Shown in pieces: positions 1 to 17,500 of a DNA stretch of 64,000 bases. The notes beneath the pieces were generated by a model. That model did not search any database, was not told the DNA's origin, and saw nothing but the letters and a program-made list of their open reading frames with translations. A program made the translations under genes and the position numbers. How positions within the stretch are numbered: the stretch's first letter is position 1; each line of letters begins with the position of its first letter. The DNA comes from Xiphias gladius (Eukaryota > Chordata > Actinopteri > Istiophoriformes > Xiphiidae): positions 22,329,056 through 22,393,055 of the forward strand of contig NC_053402.1 in the NCBI RefSeq assembly GCF_016859285.1. The letters are read 5' to 3'.

Positions 1-179
1 AGTTAGGGATTAAAAGTGGTGTAACTTCCAGTCAAATATTCAAATGCAAACAATGAACCAAAACTACTCTCTTCTTAACTATACTGCTTCAGCTAATGTA
101 TTATTATTATTATAATTATCATTATTATCACACAAAAAACAGAGGCCTCCAATATTGTCACTTTGAGCAGTTTGAAAAA

Positions 180-290
180 CCGCACCGGAGGTGCAGTGGT
201 TGGCGCCGTCGCCTCACCGAAGGTTCTGGGTTCGAACCCCGGTTCACCCCGGGGCCGTTCTGAGTGGAGTTCGCATGCCCCCCCCCACCG
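180..290 (+). repeat. tRNA-derived SINE-like fragment
   Basis: The stretch has an A-box-like GTGCAGTGGTTGGCGCCG and a perfect B-box core GGTTCGAACCC at about 229-239, followed by a tail (GTGGAGTTCGCATGC) typical of a very abundant fish interspersed repeat. It is truncated and runs into a C-rich tract. Its cloverleaf is not complete, so I do not call a tRNA gene. Assignment to an exact SINE family is from memory of the motif, not from a search. Confidence 0.6.
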
Positions 291-399
291 GCTCCAATTA
301 TCTACTGTATCATACATTACTTTACTGCCAAGATATTATTTAAAGGATCCTATTAAAAATATGTATTTTGAAAAACTGACATGACGACTAGTCAAACAG

Positions 400-2124
400 C
401 TCGGCGGTTTATTTACTATGCATTAAACATCATAAAAGAAAAAAAACCACATTAGACCACAGTTCATATCTCTAAATATATTATTCTGTCATTGAAGTGA
501 TTACATAAAAATAACATTTAGTAGCATTTAACATAATTTAAATCATCCAGTGTATTTACTGTCTCCAGACCGAACAGCTACAGTACAGCAGCTACTTAAG
601 TGTTCTGATATGTTCTCACCTAATTCAGTGTTGAGCTAAAACATGCCATCAAATAAATAAATACATGTCTCTTTACATGAATCACAACAGCTGAACAAAA
701 CACAACAAAAAATGGGAAAAGAGAAAGCAAAATACAGCATTATGTGTACTAAGCATAGCCCAGAACAAAACACAAATTTTTCATTAACGTTAAGAGATAA
801 AATGTGTCTCCGGGTGCACTAACATGGAATCAGGTTTTTAATCTCGGGAAATACAAATGTAGTGAGCTTTTACCAGCACGCCTGCTCTGAGAGGGCTTAA
901 TACATACATGTACACATGGGCCCAGGAACGATGAAGTTTCATTCCCGAGTCTCATTTCATCCGCCCCAACAGAGGGAAATCACACAGCACGTATAAACTA
1001 ACCTGGGTTTAATAGCATCTATGGTTTGTACATTCAGTACTGAAGGATGTGATTTGTGCAACTCAGCTGTCTCGGGAAGATCAAAACTCAATTTCTCCGG
1101 AAAAAAAAAAACTGGAAATAAAACTAAAACTTTTAATATCCTACAGTCACGTCAAATACGTGACGTAAGCCGTGACATCAAGAAATAAATTCTTGTCATT
1201 CAATATCACTGTCAGTTCATTTTAATTTTAAGTCCACCTGAACCAGGAGAAAAGCAGCAGTTCATACGGGGCCTAAATGCTGTTCACACGCCTGAAGCGC
1301 AACATGCAACAGCTGATAATAGCTTCAGAGGTTTAAAATGGAGTCGAGGGCATTGTAATTAAGTTGATAACTGCATATTTGTGGGCAATGTTACACAACA
1401 TTTTAACTTCGCACCCTGATGGAAACTGAGATTTTTTTTTTTTTCCATTTCAAGCTGACTGGTGTGCTGATGTTCACCGTTTACGATCATGCTACATGAG
1501 ATTTGCCACTTAAATAATTCAGTCCACGACAGAAGAACGGGGCAGCACAAGCACCAATACCAGGACCAATACCTCACAAGCTCTTGGTTACTGTGTAGAA
1601 GCCACAGTATCGAGAAGTGGTTCTGCTCATTAATTTTCCTCCTGGATTGTCTAAACCTGCAGCCACGTTACAGTACTGATTACTGTACAAGTCCGGCCTC
1701 TCTCTTTGATGCATAGGCCAGGGCGCTGTCGTGTACGGGGCGGGGGGGGTACTGTACAATGAGCACAGGTCGCAAAGGTCAGGAAGGCTTTACTAAAGAT
1801 GAGGTAATCTCAATCTCCACTCTAAGGCAGGTTTACAGTACAAGCAGCATTGTCTTCTTGTCATTTTGGTTATCTTAAACACAGTGGGATATGCGGACTA
1901 TGGTTGCCTATGGCTGAAGCTCAAACAACGTAATCAGCCATGCATGTACTGTAGATTTTACTTCAGATGGGTGGCTGCTTAAAAGACCTTTAAAAGGTTA
2001 CCTACTTAGAGCACAAAGACATGCTTTTGGTCCTGAATGCGGGTAAGAGCAGTGGAGTTTAGCTGACAAAATACTTGATTTCTGAGACTGATGTTTCTCC
2101 ACTTTCCATGGATTTCTTGCCTCC
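400..2124 (-). other. rundc1: rundc1 3' UTR (inferred)
   Basis: AT-rich non-coding sequence follows the rundc1 stop codon on the minus strand. No other gene is visible here. Reading leftwards, the best poly(A) signal is at 408-413, which would give a 3' UTR of about 1.7 kb. An ATTAAA variant lies near 1220 and could give a shorter transcript. The extent is inferred only from the signal. Confidence 0.45.
408..413 (-). terminator. rundc1: candidate poly(A) signal of rundc1
   Basis: The plus strand reads TTTATT, so the minus strand reads AATAAA. It is followed on the minus strand by a GT-rich stretch about 20-40 bases downstream, which fits a cleavage site. Other AATAAA-like hexamers exist in the region, so the site is a candidate only. 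Confidence 0.4.
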
Positions 2125-6915
<4,791 letters not shown>

Positions 6916-7032
6916 TTTGGGCGACGGAGTTCGCTCCAGCTGTTTAACTACGCCGCCAGTTTATCGAGAGAAGTTTTATTTTCGTATGTGGCGCAGACGA
7001 CGAGGGGGATCACCGCCGCAGAGACAGGTGCA

Positions 7033-7043
7033 GCGCCATCTTG
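7033..7043 (-). promoter_or_regulatory. YY1-type element in the rundc1 promoter
   Basis: The minus strand reads CAAGATGGCGC, the YY1 consensus, about 120 bp upstream of the rundc1 ATG. YY1 elements typically sit just downstream of the start site of TATA-less housekeeping genes, so transcription of rundc1 probably starts close by. The surrounding 6950-7110 is CpG-rich and lacks a TATA box. An E-box CACGTG lies at about 7097. Confidence 0.55.
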
Positions 7044-7176
7044 GGAAGGGTGATTCATACGTCAAAGCGGAGACAGGAAAACACCGGAAGCGCGGCACGT
7101 GTGTCTTCAAAATAAAAGACGGGCGTGCCAGACAACGGCAGCAACAAAAAAGAACGGTGATACGAAAAGAAATTAC

Positions 7177-7177
<1 letters not shown>

Positions 7178-7216
<39 letters not shown>

Positions 7217-7218
7217 AA
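7178..7218 (+). repeat. (GAAA)n microsatellite
   Basis: About ten uninterrupted GAAA units lie upstream of the rundc1 promoter. The sequence shows nothing else of note here. Confidence 0.9.
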
Positions 7219-7219
7219 T

Positions 7220-8890
7220 TTGCACTAATTGAAGAACAGTGTCGACTCTTACGGGTCCTCCATCCTCCAACCCGTGGTTCTGGTCTTGTAGAGGGACCGT
7301 AGGAAATCTAGTCTGAAGACTTTCACTGTTTTATTTCATGTTGTGCTCATTTGTTGTAAAGCTGGGGGAAAAAAAGAAAGAAAATAAAGTGCCATGTGAG
7401 CCGGTGCGTACATTAGTCCCGGATCCTCAGGAAGAGCAGACCCGGCTGAGAACGAGATGGGACGGAGCGTTTGCGGTCAGGTCCCGAGGCAGCGACATCT
7501 TTGAAATCCCTTGTTTTTGTCAGCAAGCCCCTCCTGATTTTATTTTTGGCTTTTTACCTTATGTGTTGTTGTTTTTTTTTATATAAAGTTTTAATACCCT
7601 TTTTATAATTACTTTTATCTTACACCACCGAATTGGTTTTATCTGTTATCTAACCAATTCATTGATTAGCTGATTGAAAAAACAAAAAACCAAAAACTGG
7701 CAACAGTTTTGATAGTCGATTAATTGTTTTAGTAATGTTTTAATCAAACATGTCAAATATTCACTGCCGCCATTTTTTCAAATGTGAGTAATTGCTGGTT
7801 GTCCCAGTTCAAGAAACTGAAAATATTCGTGTTTTTTTCGTTTTTGACGCCTGAATCTGAATACGTTACTGTCAGACCCACTGATACTGAAGATAAGTGT
7901 TGGCTGCCTTAGGTGACTCCGACCATGGATTAATACTACCTTGCCCCAGGTTGTGTGTTCAGTGTGTTGATTATTTGAAACGCAGAAAAAAAAAAAGGGA
8001 AGTAATTTGATGAAACACAACATTACATCAAATTAGCTCAGTGTGAAATAAAACAGTGAAGGTGTCAGAACTAGATTTTGGCCACAGGATGGAGGGTGGA
8101 GGACCCGTGTCAGTGGACACTTTAATGTTGCAAATTTCGAACAAATTTGCCATTAATTAAATTATGTCGACCCAATTGATGTGTTGTTAACCTGGGGCTT
8201 TCGGGGCCCCAGGGCAGGCGCCAGCTGTGCCCGGTTGGTAATCCAGCCTTGGTAACAGGTGTTTTCTTTAGGCCCAAGGACAGATAAAGAGAAAATGGGC
8301 CCCTGAGCACAGACAGGTTAAAGGCCCCCCATTGCTCCTATATAGAACCCCCAGACTGAAAAAGACGTTTGTGTCTTTGTGGTCGTTTTGTTTCATTGTG
8401 TTTCGTTTTTGTTTTAGCCTCTCAATAATGCATTCACTTCATAAATCCTGACCTATTACTCTCCTTCACAGGATAGCACATTAGCTGCTTGTAACAATAT
8501 TAAGTATCAATATCAGAATTGATATTGGTGATCCCAATATCAATTACTTGGTGATTTCTTGGTATCACACCCAGATGTGACCAAATTCAGTGGAACAACC
8601 CCCCCCCCCCATCAGCTAACCAGAGGCTAAACAGCTAAAAATGTTGCCACACAATTAAACAAGTCGAAGATACACACGATGATCCTACACTGAATACATT
8701 TCTTTTTGGATGTGACAAATGACTAGACACATTTATAGTCATACAAAAGAATAAATAAATATAATAAAGTGATTCATAAAGGTTAGTGGGGAGAAATATA
8801 GATGGATTCCAAACTGGTGTCCAATTAATCGTTTCTTTTGACAGAAACCTTAGAATAATACTCCTGACAAGTTGTAATGTTGTACCATCA
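7220..8890. other. Intergenic region between rundc1 promoter and grn 3' end
   Basis: No coding exon was recognised. The interval holds a minus-strand copy of repeat family A (about 7630-7880, with AGTCGATTAATTG and the ACTGAAAATATTCG end). It also holds a minus-strand copy of family B (about 8185-8440, with TGTGCCCGGTTGG, GGGCCCCTGA and one TTTGTGGTCGTTTTG unit). The rest is AT-rich sequence in which I see nothing. Confidence 0.55.
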
Positions 8891-8897
8891 TATCTCA

Positions 8898-8903
8898 TTT
8901 ATT
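8898..8903 (-). terminator. grn: candidate poly(A) signal of grn
   Basis: The minus strand reads AATAAA, about 810 bp downstream of the grn stop codon. It would define a grn 3' UTR of roughly 0.8 kb (8880-9711). No better hexamer is seen nearer the stop. Confidence 0.45.
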
Positions 8904-9711
8904 GGTTTTATGGAAAATGTAAATTTCTCTGACTCCTCAAGAGGTTTTAAGCTGCACCAAACATGTAAATCTCCATTTTTTTGCATCACAGTGTTCGTTA
9001 AATCTCACATTATCACAAAAGGCACGAAATTTAACCACTTTTGATTTTAAACCATCACTGCAGGAAGACGACACATTAATTACTCATTGCAGATGCCACA
9101 AAATGATCAAAACAGTCAGATAAACCAAGTGTTGCACATTAATGAAAGTTTAAAAATGTCAGACTGAACAGAAGACAACACTACAGCAGCCTTAACTGTT
9201 CCTGCATCACAAGGTGGCATCACACAGCAGTTCATGTTTCTCACATTCAAGATAATAAAAGGTGCTGCATTAAATTATGCCCCAAATTGTGACTGATTAT
9301 TAATAGAGTGCACTTAGCAACAAAAGGCAGCTTAAGCAGAACATACAGTAACAGAGTGACCAACAGAGAACAAAATCATGTTGCCTGTGGAGTGTTTCAG
9401 TTGATTTTTTGGACAGAGTAGAGTTTCAAGTAGAAAACCGTGTGCTTGGAATAACAAGGATCTAGCTTGCTTTTAAAATGAGTTGTCAACCTGTGAACAA
9501 TGTATGAAAATACAAAGATGCTTGTAGATAGAAACTTGCAGCACCAAGATCACAAAACTTCATAACCTGAACCGCAGTTCAGTCTCCCCTTCACCATTTA
9601 CCACTTGCCACTAAGAACGAAGCACTTAAAAATTACCACAAAATCCCTTCACATTATCTTCCATTAGTTCACTGCATGCGGAACTTAAACGACAGTGCAG
9701 GGGCGATGTTT

Positions 9712-11492
9712 TCACACAACTAGAGTTCGCTTTTTGTTGGCGAGGAACACGTGCCAGCTGTGCCAGTGAAGCCTGGTGTTCTCGGTGCAGTGGCCGCTCT
9801 CAGTGCAGGTGTGGCCGCTGGGACAGCAGTGCGTCATGTCGCTGCAGCACACCGCCTGCGGAGAGAGCAGAGGAAGGAAGGTACGTAACGCTGTCGGCCA
9901 GTGGTGGAATAAACAATCAGGGGCTTTAGTTAAGTAGAATTTGCAATATCATGGTATAAACAGACTCAAATCACAAGTAAAGAATTGCCTTTAATTTTCT
10001 CAAGCTGTAGAACAACCACCAAATATTATTTAAAATATCAAAAGCACTCATTATGGCTCCTTTATGAGTGTTATATTATTAAATATGTTATAATACTGGA
10101 TTGTTATTATGATGCATTAACACGCAGGCAGCATTTCACTGTTGCAGTTGGTCAAGGTGGAGCTAAGTTTGACTGCACAGTGTTGGTTAGTCTCATCTCT
10201 GGCAAAGGATCATATCTCTATAAGCTGATGTTTTACATGTCAAATCATTTTCCACAAAGTAAGTAGTAACTTCAAGCCGTCTGACTTAATGTGGTGAGGT
10301 AAAAAGTAGAGTACATCCCTCAGAAATGTAGCGGAGTCAAAGCATAAAGTAGCAGAATTTGTAAAATCAAAAGTACAGGTACCTCAAAATTGTACTTGAG
10401 CACAATATTTGTACCTCTACCGCTGTCATCAGCAGCCAGAGACATGGATATCACAGCCATTTTCACTGCAATTTTCAATACACATTAAAGCTGGGCAATA
10501 CTGACAAAAACCAAATATCACTATATTTGCGATTCAGTACCTAAACATTAAAGTCCCTACAGTATGTACAGGAGTTGCAGCATAATCAGTTCTTCTGCTA
10601 TTCAGTCTCATTGTTAGAATTATTGTATCACTAATACTGATGCATTGACATGTAAGCAGCCCACTAGTAATGCAGCTGGTTGAGGCGTTGCTGGGTAAAA
10701 TAAACAACAAAAATACATTATTTTCTATAAGATGATTCGTATGTTAAGACTCAATCCGCAAAATATAATTAGGTTAATTAAGTTAGTTATTGTTTTTACG
10801 CAACAATGATTGAAAAAAAGCCGTTCTCAATGTCCTAGAGCACAAGGTGACATCATTAAATGCCTTGTTTTGTCTGATCAAAAGTCCGAAACCCAAAGAA
10901 ATTTAATTTGATATTATGCAAGACCAAAAAAAAAAAAAAAAAAGCAGCAAATTCTCACATTTGAGAAGCTAGAACCATCAAATGTTTGGCATTTCTGCTT
11001 GAAAAATGGCTCAAACGGCTTCATTAAGATTTTTCCCTGACTTTCCTCAGCTGTTATTAGCTCTGCTTGATGGTTAAAATGTGGCAGGAGGGAAGTTATT
11101 ACTGTAAATCATACATTCGGAGATGGACAGCAGCCCCATGTAGTGGCGGACGTCCTGCAGCAGGTCTCGTGATCCCTGCAGCTGGCCTCCTCGTCACAGT
11201 GGACGTCTCTGTGCTTTAAGGGACTGGTCTGGGGTTGATGGACAGGCAGGTACAGCGGTGTCAGAGGGACGGTGTCCAGCTGCAGCATGACGACCTTCTG
11301 ACAGGACCTGGAGCCGATGTTACAGGTGTAGCCCTGCGGGCAGCAGTGGTCCTTGTCTGGGCAGCACACGGCCTGCGGACACAACATGCAGAAGGTGAGT
11401 GTAAATGACAGCCCTTACTTTACATAGGCAAACTATGGTAGCGCACTTTTTATTTTCACGTCAATGTAGTCTCTTCTTCCACTTATCTCTCA

Positions 11493-11525
<33 letters not shown>

Positions 11526-14500
11526 GTACTCACATTTTGCAGCGGGCAGCAGCCCCACTCGCCCGTGAAGAGCTGGCAGCAGGTGGTTTGCTCGGGGCAC
11601 TGATTCAGACCGTCGCACCGCACGGAGCCGGGATCGGCCTGGACGCTGGTGGTGGCTGGGAGCTTGGTGTACCACGGGATCACCACTTCTCCTTTGACGC
11701 AGGAGGTCATGCGCTCGTTGCACTTGTAGTGGGTGGGGCAGCAGTGGTTCCCGTCGGCGCAGCACACCGCCTAGAGAGAAGTGAGAGAGGGGGTGCTACT
11801 TTCAAATCACTAATCCAGTTTCCCAGTTCTCCTTTCCTTTCCAGTGACAAGAATAAACTTAACACGAAAAAACAAGAGGTGTGCAATAATATTCTACAAG
11901 TAAAACTGTAACATCACTGTACATCTAGCCAGGAAATACTTGCTGAACAGGAAGAGTCTAAATTTATTAGCATCCTGTCTGGTCCAGTGGTTTTTTAAAA
12001 ATTTTTTTTTTTTTGACTATGCTATCAGTTCTTGTTGAGGGCCCCCTTACAAAAAAAAAAACAAAAAAAAAACCTGAAACAGATACTCCAAATAGCACAA
12101 AGCAAACTGGTGTGAGAGTCATCCCGAGGCTTGAGCCAAGGAGTCATGTGGGCCGGAGTCAGTTCAGAGCTCGTCAGATTCACCTAAGCGTGGTTTTCAG
12201 GATAATGCATGGGGGTGCTGCAAGATACATTTTAAATGATCTTAGTCACAGTAGCGGAGCCAGCGCAGAAAATTTCAATCTTTATACAATCACCCACCCT
12301 AGACTATTGTGGGTGATTCTGACAAACCAATGGCATTCAGATATTTCTAGTACCGACTGGCAACAATGAACACTTGTGGTGTGGCTTGGGGAGATTTTTC
12401 AGGTTTTCTCTACCTCATGTCATCATGAAAATAATCACGTTGGGTTTTTTCTTTAGCTCAGACAAAATATGAAACCGGAAGATGACATCTTCATCTCTGG
12501 CAACTTTGTCCTTAATAGTGTCACATCTCATAGACAACATAATAAATCAGTTCATTCATAAGTAAATTGATAGATGAATCAGTTATTAATGTTGCAGTCC
12601 TCTGCACTGTATACTGCTCAATCACCATTACATTTCAGAATAAGAGTCACTGGAGATCAGTGATGCTATGAAAATGCGGGGCTGACCTCCGGTAGCGGGC
12701 AACATCCCCACTTTTGAGACGAGGTCATGAAGCAGCAGGTGGTGTCCTGAGGGCAGCTGGTGTGGGCGTCACACGGAATCCTGCCCTCCACTTCTTTATT
12801 CTCCTCCTCTTCCTTCTCATCCGCCTCCTGTGCTTTAGTCACCTCGTTCTCCTCAGGCTCCTTCTCCTCCTCCTCTGTTTGCATGGCGCTTGTTGCCTGA
12901 CTTTGGCTTGTAGTGGCCAACGTAGCGGGAGCCGGCGTGGCGAATGGCGGCATCTTCTGTTTCATGGGTGTTGAGCCTGAGTCCCCCACACAGGTGAGGG
13001 TGGCCAGGTGACAGGTGGTGCCAGCAGGACAGCAGTGCTCATAGTCGTCACAACAGACCGCCTTTCATACAAAATGACAACAATACTTTCAGCCCCAAAC
13101 ATTGCGTGACAGTTGAATGTATGCATTTGGATCAGGAGAGGGAACTGTCAAAGTGAAGCCAAGGTGAGGTGCAGAAAAAAAGTCAGTGCTAAAGAGTGGG
13201 TAAATGCGCCGATAAATATGCTGTACAAACAGACGGAAAAACATTCATGCATCTCTAACACCTTTCACATCAAAGCTTACACATTTAAATAAGGACCTTT
13301 TAAGAAAAACGACAGACAAAATTGTACCTCTGGTAGAGGACAGCAGGCCCAGCCTCCCTCCTGGTTTTTACAGCATGTGGTGCCGTCAGGACAACTGGTG
13401 GTAGAGTCACATGCAACATCCCCCACCTGTACTCCCTGTCTGGGGATTGCAGGTATCTTCTCGACCCAAGGCATGGAGCTCGTGTCGTCATCGCAGGTTT
13501 GGGCGGCCAGGTTGCACTTCTGACCTTTCGGGCAGCAGTGTATGAAATCGTCACAACAAACAGCCTGGGAATGATACGATCAAACAGACGGAAAAACATT
13601 CATGCATCTCTAAAACCTTTCACATCAAAGTTTTATACATTTAGATGAGGACTTTTTAAGAGAAACGACAGACAAAATTGTACCTCTGGTAGAGGACAGC
13701 AGGCCCAGCCTCCCTCCTGGGTTTTACAGCATGTGTTGCCGTCAGGACAACTGGTGGTAGAGTCACATGCAACATCCCCCACCTGTACTCCCTGTCTGGG
13801 GATTGCAGGTATCTTCTCAACCCAAGGCATGGAGCTCGTGTCGTCGTCACAAGTCTGGGCGGCCAGGTTGCACTTCTGACCTTTCGGGCAGCAGTGTATT
13901 AAATCGTCACAACAAACAGCCTGGGAATGATACGATCAAACAGATGGAAAAACATTCATGCATCTCTAAAACCTTTCACATCAAAGTTTTATGCATTTAG
14001 ATGAGGACTCTTTAAGAAAAACGACAGACAAAACTGTACCTCTGGTAGAGGACAGCAGGCCCAGCCTCCCTCCTGGTTTTTACAGCATGTGGTGCCGTCA
14101 GGACAACTGGTGGTAGAGTCACATGCAACATCCCCCACCTGTACTCCCTGTCTGGGGATTGCAGGTACCTTCTCAACCCAAGGCATGGAGCTCGTGTCGT
14201 CGTCACAAGTCTGGGCGGCCAGGTTGCACTTCTTACCTTTGGGCAGCAGTGTATTAAATCGTCACAACAAACAGCCTGGGAATGATACGATCAAACAGAT
14301 GGAAAAACATTCACGCATCTCTAAAACCTTTCACATCAAAGTTTTATACATTTAGATGAGGACTTTTTAAGAGAAACGACAGACAAAATTGTACCTCTGG
14401 TAGAGGACAGCAGGCCCAGCCTCCCTCCTGGTTTTTACAGCATGTGGTACCGTCAGGACAACTGGTAGTAGTGTCACATGCAACATCCCCCACCTGTACT

Positions 14501-17500
14501 CCCGGTCTGGGGATTGCAGGTATCTTCTCAACCCAAGGCATGGAGCTCGTGTCGTCATCGCAGGTTTGGGCCGCCAGGTTGCACTTCTGACCTTTCGGGC
14601 AGCAGTGTATGAAATCGTCACAACAAACAGCCTGGGAATGATACGATCAAACAGATGGAAAAACATTCATGCATCTCTAAAACCTTTCACATCAAAGTTT
14701 TATGCATTTAGATGAGGACTCTTTAAGAAAAACGACAGACAAAACTGTACCTCTGGTAGAGGACAGCAGGCCCAGCCTCCCTCCTGGTTTTTACAGCATG
14801 TGGTGCCGTCAGGACAACTGGTGGTAGAGTCACATGCAACATCCCCCACCTGTACTCCCGGTCTGGGGATTGCAGGTATCTTCTCAACCCAAGGCATGGA
14901 GCTCGTGTCGTCGTCACAAGTCTGGGCGGCCAGGTTGCACTTCTTACCTTTTGGGCAGCAGTGTATTAAATCTTCACAACAAACAGCCTGGGAATGATAC
15001 GATCAAACAGATGGAAAAACATTCATGCATCTCTAAAACCTTTCACATCAAAGTTTTATACATTTAGATGAGGACTCTTTAAGAAAAACGACAGACAAAA
15101 TTGTACCTCTGGTAGAGGACAGCAGGCCCAGCCTCCCTCCTGGTTTTTACAGCATGTGGTACCGTCAGGACAACTGGTAGTAGTGTCACATGCAACATCC
15201 CCCACCTGTACTCCCGGTCTGGGGATTGCAGGTATCTTCTCGACCCAAGGCATGGAGCTCGTGTCGTCATCGCAGGTTTGGGCCGCCAGGTTGCACTTCT
15301 GACCTTTCGGGCAGCAGTGTATGAAATCGTCACAACAAACAGCCTGGGAATGATACGATCAAACAGACGGAAAAACATTCATGCATCTCTAAAACCTTTC
15401 ACATCAAAGTTTTATACATTTAGATGAGGACTTTTTAAGAGAAACGACAGACAAAATTGTACCTCTGGTAGAGGACAGCAGGCCCAGCCTCCCTCCTGGT
15501 TTTTACAGCATGTGGTGCCATCAGGACAACTGGTGGTAGAGTCACATGCAACATCCCCCACCTGTACTCCCTGTCTGGGGATTGCAGGTATCTTCTCGAC
15601 CCAAGGCATGGAGCTCGTGTCGTCTTCGCAGGTTTGGGCTGCCAGGTTGCACTTCTGACCTTTCGGGCAGCAGTGTATTAAGTCTTCACAACAAACAGCC
15701 TGGGAATGATACGATCAAACAGATGGAAAAACATTCACGTATCTCTAAAACCTTTCACATCAAAGCTTTATACATTTAAATAAGGGCTTCTTAAGAAAAA
15801 CGACAGACAAAACTGTACCTCTGGTAGAGGACAGCAGGCCCAGCGTCCTTCTTGGTTTTTACAGCATGTGGTGCCATCAGGACAACTGGTGACAGAGTCA
15901 CATGCAACATCCCCCACCTGTACTCCCTGTCTGGGGATTGCAGGTATCTTCTCGACCCAAGGCATGGAGCTCGTGTCGTCATCGCAGGTTTGGGCGGCCA
16001 GGTTGCACTTCTGACCTTTCGGGCAGCAGTGTATGAAATCGTCACAACAAACAGCCTGGGAATGATACGATCAAACAGACGGAAAAACATTCACGCATCT
16101 CTAAAACCTTTCACATCAAAGTTTTATACATTTAGATGAGGACTTTTTAAGAGAAACGACAGACAAAATTGTACCTCTGGTAGAGGACAGCAGGCCCAAC
16201 CTCCCTCCTGGGTTTTACAGCATGTGGTGCCATCAGAACAGGCCACTGTATCATTGCAGGGGACATTATTGCCTGGAAGAAAAATGCCAATAGTTATGGT
16301 AGGAAAAAAATCAGAACCTGTTCCTTACCTCTCTGAAATCTGCCCTCATGCTGAGACAAAGCAAACGAACAACAAAAACGCCACTCAGTGGTGTGAAGGT
16401 AGCTAGAGATGAAGTAATGTGCCAGCAAAGCCAAGTAAAAAGCAAATATAGATGTAAACAATGCAGTATTAAATGGATAAGGCTGGAGATTTTCTATATT
16501 TTTCTTATTGTCAACAAATCTCATGAAAAAACCAAAAAAAGAAGGAATGTATCCTTCTAACAAGTATTGTCTGTGTATCCAAAACCTGATTTAGCTTTTT
16601 CATCCGTGCCATCGGGTTTCAAATTTTTTCCAAAATCTGTTATAAAACAAAATGGTGAGCCACACTGTTGCACTAGGTGATATGTTCCTTCATTACAAAA
16701 AAATATTTGGCTTCGCAAACACCATACGAAGAAAACGCACTGAATTGCGTCTGTTAGACCTCAAGGATACGCGCAATGTGTTTCGGCGGGAAACGTTGAA
16801 TGTTAACTTTTGTTTGTTTACAAGAAAACTTTTTGAAGTTCTTTGTTCAGCTGACAGACACCTGCCAAACTGATGATTTTGAAAAACCTTTTTAAACCTT
16901 TTGCATCAGATTAGCAAAATACTGTATGATACATCACTGAGACTAATACCGATCCTAAACAGTCATTGATAATGGTACAATACTACTTCCATACATACTG
17001 GATGCAGGAAGAACGCTGCTGTACTTAATTTTAACCTTGATAGATCTTCCCCACTGCATAAATGTTGTCTTGTCATAGCAGGAAATGTTTCACCCATATA
17101 ACATTAACATTTAGCTGTGCCATTATTAATGTTATTAAACCAAAATATCTTCCATGAGAAGAGGCTATTGGTGAATTTGTACCTTACACCGTCAGCAACT
17201 TTTGTGGTGAATGAAAACGTACGCACCTGGTGTCATTATATGCATTTTTTGATACATCTGTGAACCTCTTGTTCTTTATTGTTTTAAATGTGATAACTTG
17301 ATGTGTAATACAAAACCTCACCTCCAGCACCCTTATTGACAGTTGACACAGACACTTCTTCCTCTAAAGGGGGAACTGTATTCACTGTGTTGCCTTCTGG
17401 TGCTTTTTCTGATGCACCATCTTTAACTGCCTCTGCAGTCACTTGTTCCGCCTCTGAAAGTGGAAACATGCACATATCAGGCTGCATGAACACACACACA

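Noticed and set aside
180-290. tRNA gene
   Set aside because: A B box is present, but the cloverleaf stems are not complete and the tail is that of a dispersed repeat. SINE is the better call.
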